From Aquanectria penicillioides (taxonomy: Eukaryota; Ascomycota; Sordariomycetes; Hypocreales; Nectriaceae), in assembly GCA_003415625.1 (NCBI GenBank), contig PYIU01000005.1, positions 997,001 to 1,061,000 on the forward strand: a stretch of DNA of 64,000 nt, given 5' to 3'. This document shows positions 44,186 to 56,545 of this stretch, one piece after another. Each line of letters opens with the position of its first letter. Position 1 is the stretch's first letter. The notes below the pieces were generated by a model. That model was not told the origin of the DNA. It made no database searches and saw nothing but the letters and a program-made list of their open reading frames with translations. Position numbers and translations under genes: made by a program.

Positions 44186-47100
44186 CTTGACGGGGCCGAG
44201 CAAGCCATGAGGCACAGGAGAGGAGGGGGGAAGGGTCAAGGAAGGTCAAGATTCGAACAGGGAGGAGGATGATGCAGACGAGGAACGGCGACTTTTGGGT
44301 GTTGGGAGAAGATGTGAGAAGGCGCGGATGGTCGGCGTTGGGAAATGCGCGGGCCAACAAACGGCCTCGAGGGAGCTCGCAAAGGTAATTGGCGGAGGGA
44401 TGAAATTGAAACGAGTGTCAAGAGGGCAGCATCGAGCGTGTGTGCTGAGGCGCGCAAGCAGGCTTCGCGAACAGAAGAGGACGGAGTGAGGATGAGGATG
44501 AGGATCAGGGTCAGGGTCAAAGTGCGAATGTCAGTGGCAGATCGCAGGATCAAGAGAGTCGAGGTTCAGGGACAGGGCTGGAATCGCCAGGTACGGATAA
44601 TGGGGGCCGAGTACGTGTGGAGAGTGGGTAGCGGCAGCGGCAACGGTAGCAAAGGGAGCGAGAGATAAGACAGATTCCTCCCAGAAGTAGAGGCAACCTG
44701 GAAAAGGTCCCAGAGTTTCCGAGCGGAAGAGAGAGGTGAGGGCGAGAGGGCGCCTCAGGTTGTTGGATTGTGGCGTCGAGCCGAGGAGCCTCGAACCTTG
44801 TTGGCGACTAAGCCCCAAAAAAACGCTTAGTGGGTGGGAATCGAAGAGAAGTGGCTCTTGGTTCGCGAAAGCTCGTCACAGGGGAGGGCCGAGGAGCGCC
44901 AAGGAAGACGGGATGTTGGGAAGAAAGAGGAAGGCTATTTTGTTCACTTTGAGACGAAAAGAGGGAGGAGGGATGAAAGAAGGAGGGTGGGTTGGGGAAC
45001 AGCGCCACCCCGTGGAAGGTAAAAAACGAGTGTGAGCGAGTAAGAGAGGGTGAGAGAAAGTGACAGAGTTGGCGTTTTGGCGTTGGCGGCGGGCGGTGCG
45101 GCGCAACCAGAGGACAGGCGCAAGGTCACTCACTAACCACAGACCACATGCCACAAGACGCAAGGCACAGTGAGAGTGGTTCGACGGAGAACGAACAGTG
45201 CAAGCAGCTCAGAAGCGACCGGGGGTACCTGAGCGCGGGTGAGTGGGTGAGTGGGTGAGTGGACGGCAGCCCGACTGGACGGATGATGGTTGAGGGATGG
45301 TTCACGTGTTGGGGCCCGGGGGGGCCAACTCACTGCCATCAGGTGCCGAGAAGGAAAAAAGTCGACAGAATGGAAGCCCGAGTTGCTGGGGTTAGGTCGG
45401 CATTAGATTTCGGCGTCACGGTATTCTACGGGGAGCCCACAGATGCTCCTCGGCGCTCTGATACCCGGAAGTGCCATCATACAGGTTTCCTACAGGAGCA
45501 ACAGCTGCCGGCCGAGGCGCTAGACGGATATCTACGCCAATAATGTCATGATGCCGCTGATGCCACTGAAACACCCCTGTTGATCGAGGAGGGGTATGGC
45601 CGTGGTGTACATATGTATGCTTGCCAGGCCTACCTATCGCAGCCCATGCATTCTCTTTCGCAATGTCCCCGAGAGCGCTCAGCATTGGACATCCGCGGGT
45701 CTCATCCTGTCCGCCTCAGCAATGCTCTCTGCAACGCAATGCCGGCTCTTCTTCTCCTTTTTTTCCGGCGGGGAGGATACAATAATGCTCCTTTTGGTAG
45801 TTTAGCGGGCGGGCGGCTTGGGTATACGTGCCAACTACGTAATTGCGGCACCCAGTGGGGTTCTTTCCCCTCAGCGTTGAGTTGAGGTGCTAATTATCAG
45901 TCTTACCGGGGGCTCGAGACAACTCCTCACCAATGTGCGAACAGAGAGGCGGAAAACCAAACAAGGGCCTTTGACCAGGCATTCATTCCTACTTGGGATA
46001 ACAGTCTCTTAGTTGCAGATAGCTTGCATACCAGGTGGATTCCCAGAGGCTTTCCTGTCCTTTTCGTTTTCGTATTGTCGATTCCTCAGCCTGCCCGAAG
46101 ATACCGCTGGGGTAATTCCTGCCGGCGAACCCCAGCCCCATCCAAGAATTGCCCGTTTGGGAAGCGGAAGCGATTCATGGGTGGTGGACGGTGAGAGAAA
46201 GTGAGAAAACAAGAAGACGGCTCCGAGGAACGCGGCTGAAGCGGCGGGCGGCTCATCAAGCATGTGCTGCTCGAAGCCATTGACAGGGCATCACAGATTA
46301 TGACGCCAATTGTGACCGAGCGTCGACGGTGAACATGTCGGTGAGCAGGTATAGATTTAGACGACTCGCCTGGAGGATTTTTTTAACCAAGCTTGGCACT
46401 ATTGGCGAATGCCAGCGTGTCTTCTCAGCGACAACAACATTGGGGGAGTTGGTTTCTTCAGCGGGGAAGCCAACCGCCATCCAGTTGCTATAAACAACCG
46501 ACAGCCGCAACGAGGCCTGGCTATTAATTCGCTGGCCCTGATACAACGCACAGATATACGATCGAGCCCGGCGTGCGCTGCCAGCACAGCAAAGCATTGG
46601 TACCCAATACCATAAGGGAAGAGTGTCATTTTTTGAAAATTTTCCATGTGGCATAACTTAGTGTGTTTTAGAAATTACAATGCACACGGTTCTAGAACAA
46701 ATGTACAAGAAAGGTCCATCCGCTGATGCTCAACATTTCACATTTGCAGCCAAGTTTTTTTTTGGACTTCAATAATGACTGCAGGCCAAGACGTCTCGGT
46801 TTGCGCCGCGAGGGAAGGCTGCTGTGGCTGCCCCACACTTCCCCGATTCGCTGTGTGGGCAGGCCCTGGCTCCTTCCCTTGCTGGCCCCAACCTTGACAG
46901 CAGGTGATAGTAGCCTCGCGGGAAAAAAAAGGTCTGAGGCTGGATTGAGTCACCAATTTCGTGAGCATTGAGACAAGAGCTTCACGACACAACAAACCGC
47001 CAACCACGACCGTCCGCCAAGCAACTCCGCCCCGGAACTCATCTATTCGGCCTCGTAAATACCCTACCGGAGAGGATTTTACTTCCAACGTCACTAATCC

Positions 47101-47221
47101 TTCTCCCCCGATTCTCGGCCGAGCTTTTGGCGTAGCCCCTCCCTCACCCCGCGAAACGACATCCCACGTCACATTCCAGCTTTCCACAGCCAAACGACCA
47201 ACTTCGTAGTCGCCTCTCGAG
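44186..47221. promoter_or_regulatory. 3.0 kb divergent region NEM1 / eIF2B-beta
   Basis: No coding sequence was supported. It contains purine-rich leader-like sequence for NEM1 (44.2-45.1 kb) and a GAGTGGGT repeat (45236-45261). A TTCGA-containing stretch near 44.79 kb was checked and is not a tRNA. Confidence 0.4.
45236..45261. repeat. (GAGTGGGT)3 tandem repeat
   Basis: Three 8-bp direct repeats in the spacer. Confidence 0.75.
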
Positions 47222-48705
47222 ATGCCCTCCCCCTCTGTGGGCTACGCGCCCGACCTCGAGAAATTCTTGAAATCTCTCAAGGGTCAGGCATTGGAAGCCT
47301 CCGTCGAGAGCCTCATCTCGTGAGTGGTTTCCCCAACCGGGGACGGTGCGGTCGCTGACCCTCGAAATCATATAGCCTCCTCAAGCGACGCCAGATCAAG
47401 GGCTCTGAACCCTGCGCCGTTGCAACCGCCCACATTCTCCTCCAGGTCGTCGCCCGCTCGAAATGGCATGACGTCGAGGGCCTCATCGACAACGTCGCCC
47501 GCACCGGTCGTCGCCTTGTCGAGGCCCAGCCCAAGGAGCTCGTTATCGCCAACATTGTGCGACGAGTCCTGGGTCTCATTCGCGATGAGGCTGCCGAGGA
47601 TAGGAACGAGGCTGCCAGCGATACACACAGCGAGTCCAGATGACCCCGACCGATGCCCACTCCCACCCTGATTCCAAATGGCCAACTTCGATACACACAA
47701 AGCAAGACTCGGGCATCCATGGGTCGAGCCCTGCCAAGCCGACCGCGGGTAGACCAGGTCTTTTAACCTCATACAGCTCAGTCAACGTCCCCAAAACTCT
47801 CTTCCACCTTCTTTCAGTATCATCACCCAACGATGGCGAGCCAAATATCCACGGTTCCCCCTTTGGCAACTCAGGAGCATCTACACCCTCATTCCGGGGT
47901 AACTCTAGCCAGATTCACTCGTTAAGAATTGAGGTTATCGACGGCATCGAGGAAATCAAGGACGAGATCAGCCAGGTGGACGATCAAATCGCCGCCCTAG
48001 CAGAAGTTCAAATTCATCCCGGCGACTACGTCCTGGTCCACCAGCCCTCGCCCACCGTGGAGCGCTTTATCCTCCGAGCTGCCCAGAAGCGAAAGTTTAC
48101 CGTCTTAATAGCTATCGAGGCCCCTCACCCTCGCACACAGAACCCGGAGAACCAGCACGCATCGTTTAGAAAGAAGCTCACATCGGCTGGCACCACGGTG
48201 ATCAATATCATGAATGGTGGCCTAATGGGTTACATGTCGCGGGTGGACAAGGTCATCATTGGCGCCCATGCAGTCGTGGCCAATGGAGGTGTCGTTGCAG
48301 ATGCTGGTGCTGCGGCAGTGGCCAGAGCGGCCAAGGAGCAGGGCAATGCCGTGATTGCTCTCAGCGGTGTTTACAAGCTGAGCCCAGAGATTCCATTCAA
48401 CGAGGAGTCTTTGATTGAGTGGGGAAACTCTGACACCTTTGTCAGCTTTGAAGACGGCGCCATGGTGAGCGGTGTTGAGGTGCGCACCGCCATCACAGAG
48501 CTGGTGCCCCCTGAGCTTATTGACACTTATATTACCAACCTGTAAGTTGAAGGCCAATCACTTTCCCCGGGCATGGTGGGTGCAGAGACTAACACGACAT
48601 GATTCTAGGGGTACACACTCGAGAGATCACTTGTCTAGCCTGATCGCAGACCACTACAAACAGGAGGATGTCGACTTTCATCTGTGGGATGAGGGTGAGC
48701 GGTGA
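47222..48705 (+). CDS. GCD7: translation initiation factor eIF2B subunit beta, frame break in linker
   Basis: Regulatory subunit of the guanine-nucleotide exchange factor for eIF2. Exons 47222-47319, 47376-48541 and 48609-48705; about 453 residues. Exon 1 is MPSPSVGYAPDLEKFLKSLK. Exon 2 continues LLKRRQIKGSEPCAVATAHI and VRRVLGLIRDEAAEDRNEA, then the frame is lost between 47604 and 47641 in a poorly conserved linker. The next frame carries the catalytic-like Rossmann part (IEVIDGIEEIKDEISQVDDQ, ERFILRAAQKRKFTVLIA, VDKVIIGAHAVVANGGVV) to the end. One missing base explains the shift; a GT-AG intron with correct phase was not found. The C-terminus is DFHLWDEGER. Confidence 0.9.
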
Positions 48706-50089
48706 GAATGGCCCAACAGGTACGGCAGGGTCGCCTGTAGGAGTACGAGTACTAGAAGGTTAAAAAAGTAAAAGAGCCTTGAGGGCAGATGAGATGAGAA
48801 GACCACTTGATGAAGTCTTTGATGAAAAATTCGGTTGTGAGATGTTGACATTTTGTGGTCGTGCATCGTAGCAGCGATTAGTTGTGGTATCATCACTGCT
48901 ACCCTAGATTTCCGAGCGTGGCACGATTTGGGTTGGTGAAGTGGTGGTGCAAAGCTCGGCACGATCAACCCGCTGTCTGGCAAGAGAAACGACGTTAGGG
49001 GAGGATTAAGCTTAGTTCAGCCCTGGCAAGGCAGTGCAAGCTAAACGTCTGCCTAGAGCTAGAACGACGTGACGACATGGATGTAACCCGGAACTCCGAG
49101 GTCCGCGTCACAAATGCCATGAGGCACCCAATCCGCATGTGCTTTCGAGGTTGAAGAGAGGGGAGGGCTACGAATCGCCGCGCATCGCCACGCCATGCAC
49201 CCCGGTCATGGAAGAAGCCAGATCAGAGAAGACAGAGGCGTTGCCAAACAGCCAGTGCGCGATTGGAGCGTTGGACAGCATGCCATGCCATGTCACATCC
49301 CTCCCGAATGCTCCAAGCAAGCCATTAGCTACAGCCGACTTACAGCGTGGGATGGGCGTTTTTGGCTTTAGTCCAGTGCGGTACTGCTCCCGCCCCAGCG
49401 CCTTTCTCTTGGGCATTTCTAGCACTCGCACTCGGATCTGCGGCATGGCGGCCTCGTGTGGTTTGGCCGCGTCAGCAGCTAGCGGGCGATTGGACGGGGG
49501 TCGAGTCATAGGGCTGCCGGGGGGACATTGGATGCGGCTTGCGAATGCGACGGATGCGAGTTTGCGTGGCCCACTGCGCGAATCACAGCAGCCTAGAGGC
49601 CCTGGGCAGCTTGGAGCGCTCTATGATAGTGTAATCACCCTCGCGGCTCGGAGGTAAGTTAGGCATTCTCAAGAGAGCCCGCTGTCAGACACCTTTCCAC
49701 TTGGAGGGGTGGTTGGGGTTCGATACCTTGCCCGTTGCGTCGCTCGGCTGTTAGGTTGACAAGGCATCGCATCAGGTAACTCGTTAGCAGCGCCGAGCAG
49801 CTCGATGGCGGCGGAATGCATTGGTGATGGCCGACTTAAATAAAACGATGCCACCCATTTCGCTGGCCCGACCTGAATGCCCTGTTCAACTTCCACATTT
49901 ACCCAGGCACCCCCAACTTACATCATCAATCTTCTTGGCAACCTGTATTCCTTCACAGCTCGTTGTCCGTTTCGCGTCGATATCGGTTATTGCCAATCTT
50001 TCGAAGGGATCGCTGCCTCATGAGCTGTTGAATCGGGATCGCGCCACATCTGCCGCCACCGAGCTCGAAGCTCAAGCCCATATTCCATC
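48706..50089. other. upstream region of PPxY gene
   Basis: No gene was supported. A 172-codon open frame at 49139-49657 lacks any recognisable feature. The last 200 bp are C/T-rich and leader-like. Confidence 0.4.
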
Positions 50090-52395
50090 ATGACAACTCC
50101 AGCGTCAGCCGACAACATGAACCACAACCGTCTCAGCGTCAATGTTGAGGACGCCCCTCCCCCATACTCGGAGACGGACATTTACTCTACTACATCCGGA
50201 CCGCCCCGATCACCACACTCCACCTCCGGCCCCGCTAACACCGTCCCCGCTAACACCGTCCCCGCTACTGCCGATGATGCCGCCTCCTACGTCTCCTCCT
50301 CACCAACCGGCGATGGGGTCATCTACACTCCTCCCCTCACCCCGCGGACATGCACTACCAGCACCTTCAACATCCCCCCGTCCCCCAGCGCCAACCTCTA
50401 TTTCAATGACAGGCCGGCTTTCACAACCGCCGATCCGCGTCCAAGTGACCCCATCGTTCACGCAATCTCAATCAAGCCCGGCTCCAAGCCGAATGACTTA
50501 CCATATCCCGTCGACTGGGCTGCCGCACGCGATGTGACCCAACAGGACTGGGACACCTTTGTCAACTTCCTCATCCCCCACCACGACGCCGAGAGTAACG
50601 AGGCCATCTTCAGCGAGAAGGCCAGGTCCGAGGAGGGCGACGCCCGCGGGGAGAAGTCGCCCGCCGAGGGCAGCGTCAGGTCGAGCCGCGCCGAGAAGGC
50701 GGCGGATCCCGTCGAGGCCATGCGCCGTCGCGCAGAGGTCGAGGCCACGGTGCAGCAGTGGAACGACGGTTTCTTCGCGCCTCGAGGCGTCCACGTCCGT
50801 CTCGAGCAAGGCGACGAGCCCCGGATGCCTGGCGCATGGGATACAACTTTTGATGTCCCTCCTGCCCCTACTTTCGAACCTGCTGCTGGCCCCTCAGCAG
50901 AAAGAGAAGCTGGTCCGTCGCAGCCCCAGGCTCAAAACGCAGGTTGGCGCGGAGCCTTTGGCGGCTTTCGAATCGACAACGATGGCGTCCGCTGGGGAGA
51001 TCGCTTCGTCGCAGATCCAAATGGGCTCCGCATCGGAAACATAGTCATGGACAACAACGGCATCCGCTTGGCTGGCCCTGGGGGCCCTGGGGGCACCCAG
51101 CCTGGATCCCAGACCCGGGACGGCCCGTCGGTTGGTCAGTTCCGCCAACCCCCCGGCCCCGGCCCGTGGTTTCAGGACCGCGGCCGCTCAGCCCACCCCC
51201 ACCCCGGCGGACACCACTCCCGGTCGTCCTCCGTATCCTCCGACTCCTCCAACTCATCATCCAGCTCCGACAGCACAGACTCCATCGGCTCGCTGCCCGA
51301 CTACGACAACCTAAAGGACCACCAGCTCCCGGTATACCTGGAACGCCTCAAGTCATGGACGTCAAAGCCGGACCAGACCCGCACCAGGGCCGACGTCAAG
51401 CAGCTGCGCGCCGACATCAAGGCCTGCACTGTCCAAGTCGTCGCGAACTTCAGACAGGTCGACCGCGCAGACCTGCGCGCCGAGGCCAAGACTCTGAGGG
51501 ATCAGTGGCGCGCGATCAAGAAGCAGCAAAAGAAGGACTGGAAGGGCCTGAAAAAGGAGCGTCACAGGAGACGCAAGGCGGAGCGCAAGGAGAGAAAGCA
51601 GCAGAAGAAGGAGCTCAAGAGGGCATGGAAGGACCACCGCCGCGGACACCGCGGACATCACGGTCCGCCGCCTACGGAACCCGGTCCTCATGGGCCCCCT
51701 CCCGGCGCATTCGTCCCGCCGTTGGGCGGCCCCTGGGGATGGGGAGACAACCGCGGCCGTGGATGCCATGATGCCAATCGTGGAACCTTCTTTGGGTACC
51801 GCAGTCCATTCGGTCCTGCACAGGATCAAAGCACCTCCAGGGGACCCTTTGGCCACAACGGTCCTCTGGGGCCGAATGGACCTCTCGGACCTAATGGGCC
51901 TCTGGGTCCTAACGGGCCCCTGGGTCCCAACGGGCCACTTGGACCCAACGGCATCTTCGGAGGCCGCGGCCAAAGAGGACCCCCGGACGAGGTCGAAACC
52001 GAGGCCGGGGCTGCGGAAGCGGCGGAGGCTGCGGCAGTGGCAGTGGCAGTGGTAATGGCAATGGCAATGGCAATGGTAATGAACGCGGCTGGGGCGCCGG
52101 CGGCAGTCGAGGTGGATGGGGCGGCCGCTTCCCGGGCTCCTGGCCGGACGACAGCAAGGAGGCGGACCTGGACCTACCGCCTCCGGGTCCCGTATCTGCT
52201 GAGAAGTACCGCACCGTGGCTGGGCTGGAAACCGAGATCAGCACCAAAAAGGCCGATATCAAGAACGTGTCCGCGGGCGATCGCCGGGCCGTCGAGCAGG
52301 AGCTCGAGGCGCTGCTCGAGACGCTGAACACGCTGAGAGTCGAGGCAGACGAGGCGTATGTGAAAGAGCTGGCGAGCGGAGAGGTCCGCCATTGA
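50090..52395 (+). CDS. large disordered PPxY-motif protein with NGPLGP repeats, one-base frame break
   Basis: Unrecognised fungal protein, about 768 residues, no intron. Visible parts: a PPPYSETD motif near residue 22 (WW-domain/Rsp5-type PY motif); a conserved-looking block YPVDWAAARDVTQQDWDTFV followed by NFLIPHHDA; a Ser-rich patch; a highly charged Lys/Arg helix (about 480-520); five tandem NGPLGP units (51857-51946); and a Gly/Ser/Asn-rich stretch. The frame after RGQRGPP is lost at the 5-C run 51980-51984. With one more C the protein continues GRGRNRGRGCGSGG and ends in a helix EKYRTVAGLETEISTKKADI ... ASGEVRH with stop at 52393-52395. Without it the frame runs on through unrelated Arg/Ala-rich codons to 52327. 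A link to ubiquitin ligase adaptors is only suggested by the PY motif. Confidence 0.75.
51857..51946 (+). repeat. five 18-bp coding repeats (NGPLGP)
   Basis: Tandem units with synonymous divergence inside the PPxY protein gene. Confidence 0.85.
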
Positions 52396-52956
52396 AATCC
52401 ATTCAATTTGTGCGGTTGCGAGACTAAGGAGTTTTACGGTCAACGAACCAAGACGATGGGGATATAAACATTATATGGCACACACACAAACAAGCCTGGG
52501 AGTTTATCTGGTCATGGGCCCTTGAGGTTGGATAGGGTTTCTTATTTTTTTTTTTATGATAATGAATGTATAATACCTACTGGCAAATCACCAATGAAAG
52601 TCAAGAACAACAAAGAAGAAAAGCAAAGAAAAGAAGATGAACAGAAAAAAAAACAATTGAGGCATCTCGTCTCTCAAGGATATATCGTCTTTCTCATTAT
52701 CCTCGTGAATACATGCTTGGTCGTGATATGCGTCACCCAACCCACACACATCTTTTTGTCTATCCATCTATATGTACACGATGCTCCTTTCCTGGTAGAT
52801 GCTCCTCTCACCTCTGTTCAACTCCCGAGTTCGTAAGAGATTGTTTTTTTTTTTTGGGGGGGGGGTTGGATTCGATTGTCTCTTTTTCTTCTTCTTCTTC
52901 TTCTTTTGGGTCTTTTTTTAGAAACTTCATTCCTTCGATTCAATCTCTTTCAGACT
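52396..52956. other. convergent 3' flanks
   Basis: 561 bp with A-rich and T/TTC-rich stretches and a G10-type run near 52856; no gene. Confidence 0.45.
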
Positions 52957-53797
52957 TTAGTGCTTCGACTCGTCCTTTTCCACCAGCTCACCGACTCCGA
53001 GGCCCCTCCCCACGGCAACCTTGATCTTCTTGCCGGCCTCGGGGTCGCGGCCGACCTCTCCCACGGCGTTGCCCTCGTCAACGGCCTCGCCGTTGGCATC
53101 CTCGGCGGCAATTGCGGCGTCAACCTGGGCACGAATGCCGTCAAGGTCGAGGCGCATGCAGAAGGCGTCCTCGCCGTCAGCGTAGTACTTGGACTCGGTC
53201 TTCTCGTTCTTGAACTTCAGCGTGTCCTCGTACAGGTGGCGGGCAGCGACGTTGGAGACACGGACGTGGAGGGAGACGTATTTGGCGCCAAAGGTCTCAG
53301 CCATGGCAAGTTCTGTCACTCGGAGTTAGTATCATGTGGTGAAAACCCAAGGCACCGATATCTAATTGCTGCACATAACCGTCGTATACATGTTACATAT
53401 CATGTACAAGCATGTATGGTAGAAAGTGCGGGGTGCGGATGATATTGGGAACCGATAGGCAACCAAGGAAGGGATATCACATACGGCTCTGTCGCATCAG
53501 CTTTTCGGCAATGCCCAGACGGCGGTGAGTGCGCATGACGCTCAGACTGGTGATGTGGCCGTGGGGGATGCCGTCGGAAGGCTCCTCCTCCATCTTCGCC
53601 AGGACATAGCCGACGATCTTGGGGTAGTCGTAGGGGTTCTTCTTGGGGCGGGAGACATCGACGGCGACATAGCTGAGCTGGGGCCACGAGAGGGCGTGGT
53701 AGAGGTAGTACTTGAGGAAGTAGTTCTCGGGGAGGTTCTCGAGGTTGGCGTGCTGGATGAGGGGCAGGTCGGCGTTGGTGAGGAGGCGGATATCCAT
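52957..53797 (-). CDS. ARD1: N-terminal acetyltransferase A catalytic subunit (ARD1/NAA10)
   Basis: Ribosome-associated enzyme that acetylates nascent N-termini with acetyl-CoA, together with Nat1/NAA15. Exons 53485-53797 and 52957-53312 with a 172-nt intron give 222 residues. It starts [40 protein letters not shown]. The GNAT motif A is [18 protein letters not shown] with RRxGxA. Exon 2 continues [41 protein letters not shown]. The C-terminal tail (about 60 residues) is charged and variable, as in other family members. The frame is intact. Confidence 0.94.
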
Positions 53798-54198
53798 GGT
53801 GGGCAGGCGGCGGAAGGGCGGAGGACGGAGGGGGAATCGGAAGAAGCGGAGATGTCCGCGTCGAGGGGATCGGAGTCGGCGTGCGGGAGTCTGGGGGAGG
53901 GATGGCTCGTGGAGGCGGAGGTGGAGGTGGAGGTGGACGAGGCTCGGGATGTGCGCTTGTGCGGGATAGATGCAAAACGGTGCGGTGGTTGAGACAGACA
54001 GGCAAAGCAAGACGACGTCGTCGGGGCCCATCAAATCAGGGTCCAATTTTTTTCTGGTGCCCTTCCAGGTTATTCCCACTGAACGAACCCCACTATAAGC
54101 CCTTCTGTAGCCTCCGTAGCCTCCTGGGCTAGGCCCCCCCTTGTAAGTGGTAAATTTAGTCCCTGCTGGAACTTGCAGCGGGGGCGGCAGGTCCCTTT

Positions 54199-54236
54199 AC
54201 AGGGCTACAGGGCTACAGGGCTACAGCCTACAGGGC
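54199..54236. repeat. (CTACAGGG)n octamer repeat
   Basis: About four 8-bp units in tandem, the last one imperfect. Confidence 0.8.
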
Positions 54237-54370
54237 ACCAAGACCCCAAGGCCACGCCCACCACCAAAGGTTACCAAGATGCTGCTCATCATGCACGGCG
54301 CAGTATCGGAGTTCGGGCGTGACCCCTCCATTGCATATTCATCCCGCCAAGCGCTGTCTGCTATCCCCGC

Positions 54371-54401
54371 ACCACCACCGCCACCACCACCACCACCACC
54401 A
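54371..54401. repeat. (CCA)n trinucleotide repeat
   Basis: About ten CCA units with one CCG interruption. Confidence 0.8.
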
Positions 54402-55017
54402 TTTACAACCAACCCACCACGGTCTGCTAAATACATGTCTGCTGATGCTTCTGTCTGTATGTGAAGGAAATAGCACTACTTCCGCGGCGCCAATCTTTCA
54501 CACACTCTGCAAAAGCGAATCATACTCTCCTCTCTTCTCCTCTCTTCCAAAAACCGAACTCGTTGCCCACTACGGAGTAAACAATACTCCTCTAGTGGGG
54601 GCATTTGCCCGTAGGAACAGCCACCTGACCAAAGCAGCTCAATAAGAAAATCCCATTGCCTTTGCGGGTAGATGCCCAGCGCCGCCAGCGCTCCCTAGCG
54701 GCCCTGCCCCCCAAACTCGCTGTGACAACCGCGCCTCTCAGCTCCATATCCAGCCGCCACCCGCCATAGACCGTCCGCCATCTGTGCCCTCGAGCTAGAG
54801 ATGATCGTGGATAAGGCTCCCCCGGATTTGTGACGCCGTCATTGGTGCGCAACATGGGTGGGGGCCGCTTTGCGAGTTGGAGGCGGTTGCAATTGCTTCT
54901 CCGGGGCCTCATCTGGCCGCTGTGAGGGTCAGAGGGGGGGACAATTGCCATGCTGGGTTAGGGAAGAGAGGAGATTTCATGGCCACGGCGGGTTTTCCCC
55001 ATTACCGGGTTGAAATG

Positions 55018-55023
55018 TATAAA
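55018..55023 (+). promoter_or_regulatory. TATA box for SDR gene
   Basis: Canonical TATAAA followed by GGGCC, about 195 bp before the start codon at 55217. Confidence 0.6.
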
Positions 55024-55216
55024 GGGCCTGTTCGTGTCCCCTGTGCCCTTGTCTCGCTGAGTGTTGCTCAAAAGTCGCATCCCTGTTTCCTTCGATTCTG
55101 GTCAATCTTTGTGTTGGCAGTCCTGGTCCCGGCTAAAGGCGTCGTGATACCCTCAACTCCCACTTCTCGTTTTTTTTTTTGCATTAGACTCACAAGTCCT
55201 GTCCGCATATCTCATA

Positions 55217-56122
55217 ATGGCTCTTCCTCTGACCGGAAAGCTGGCCCTTGTTACCGGTGCCTCGAGAGGTTAGTTTGCGTCCATTGAATGAAGCTGCTCC
55301 TGGGGCTGACCTGTCCCCTTGCGCAATGCAAATAGGCATTGGTTTGGCCATTTCCAAGACCCTCGCTGCCCGCGGCGCCAATCTCATCCTCGCCTACACC
55401 TCCGATAGCTCTGCCGCCTCAACTGCCAGTCTCGCTACCGAGTTGGCCTCTAAGCATTCTATCCAGGCCATCCCCATCCAGGCTGACCTCAGCACAGTGG
55501 CCGGTCCGGCCTCGCTCATCTCTCAGGCTAACAAGGCCTTTAGCCCGCTGCGCATCGACATCCTCGTCAACAACGCCGGTGTCGCCCTCAACGACAAGGT
55601 CCCCGAGGTCAAGCCCGATGACTTCCGCCGCACCTACGACGTCAACGTCCTGGGCCCCTGCTGCTCGTCCAGGCCGCCCAGCCCTACCTGCCCACCGACC
55701 GCTCCGGTCGCATCATCAACCTCAGCAGCGTGAGCTCCAGCATGGGCTTCGTCGGCCAGAGCGTCTACGGCGGATCCAAGGCCGCCCTCGAGGCCATGAC
55801 GCGCACCTGGGCTCGCGAGCTGAGCGAGAACTGCACCGTCAACGCCGTGAACCCGGGTCCCGTCCGCTCCGAGATGTACTCGCGCAACTCTGACGAGTTC
55901 AAGAGCCTCATCAAGCCCTTTATCCAGAACGCTCCCCTCATGGCCGCCCGCCACGGTGTTGACTCTCCCGAAGTTGTCGAGGATGCGAAGACGGCTGGTG
56001 GCCGAGCTGGCGAGGCCGAGGAGGTTGCCGGCATCGTTGCCATGCTGGCCAGCCCCGAAAGCGCCTGGTGCACCGGTCAGGTCATCTGCGCCAACGGAGG
56101 CATGATCTTTTCCATGCAGTAA
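55217..56122 (+). CDS. short-chain dehydrogenase/reductase, one-base frame break
   Basis: NAD(P)-dependent oxidoreductase of the classical SDR family; substrate unknown. Exon 1 is 55217-55268 and exon 2 is 55336-56122; about 279 residues. The cofactor motif TGASRGIG is split by the intron (GTTAGT..ATAG). DILVNNAGVALND is the NNAG motif. The frame breaks after DVNVLGP at the 4-C run 55655-55658. One more C gives LLLVQAAQPYLPTDRSGRII and NLSSVSSSMGFVGQ with the catalytic Ser, then SVYGGSKAALEAM with the Tyr-x3-Lys pair. The ending is WCTGQVICANGGMIFSMQ. Confidence 0.92.
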
Positions 56123-56545
56123 ACCTTAGAACGAGAACAACGTGTTTCAATAGATCCGGAGGCGGATGGCGTTGGATTCATAGAATGGCTTCTTTCGATA
56201 AGCATGGTTCAAACCTGAAATGATAAGCACCGCATAGATCTCATGATATATCCCGTGATACAAGTATTATATGTAGCAATGAGTTCCAAGAGGTTACAAA
56301 ACTCATATTTGTGAATCGTTTTTTTTTATTGTAGTATGCTAAGTTCCAATTTAGTGTTGTTCCTAAAGAGCCGGCGCATGTCAAAACTGCCCCGCCATCT
56401 TTTGGGCGGTGGCGCAAATTCTGCCGCCTCCCACTCACATACTCATCCAAAAGCCGTTGACAAACCATCAACGGAGCCACCGCCAAATATCGCTATTTTC
56501 TTTACACAAAAGCCCTACGGACTAGATCTAAACAAGAAGACAAAA
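56123..56545. other. intergenic SDR to LTO1
   Basis: 3' flank of the SDR gene and leader of the next gene. A frame continues upstream of the LTO1 start to 56336, but the conserved protein begins at 56546. Confidence 0.45.

Larger units (their letters stand above)
53798..55216. promoter_or_regulatory. divergent upstream region ARD1 / SDR
   Basis: It holds CTACAGGG repeats (54199-54236), a CCA run (54371-54401) and a TATA box for the SDR gene (55018-55023). No gene was supported. Confidence 0.45.

Noticed and set aside
44775..44835. tRNA-like GGTTCGA box on the minus strand
   Set aside because: No matching acceptor stem, A box or anticodon arm could be folded.
49139..49657. 172-codon open frame before the PPxY gene
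   Set aside because: No domain, no splice partner, composition unlike the neighbouring proteins.
49700..49745. GGGTTCGATACC stretch resembling a tRNA T-loop
   Set aside because: Flanking sequence gives no cloverleaf; no A box at the proper distance.
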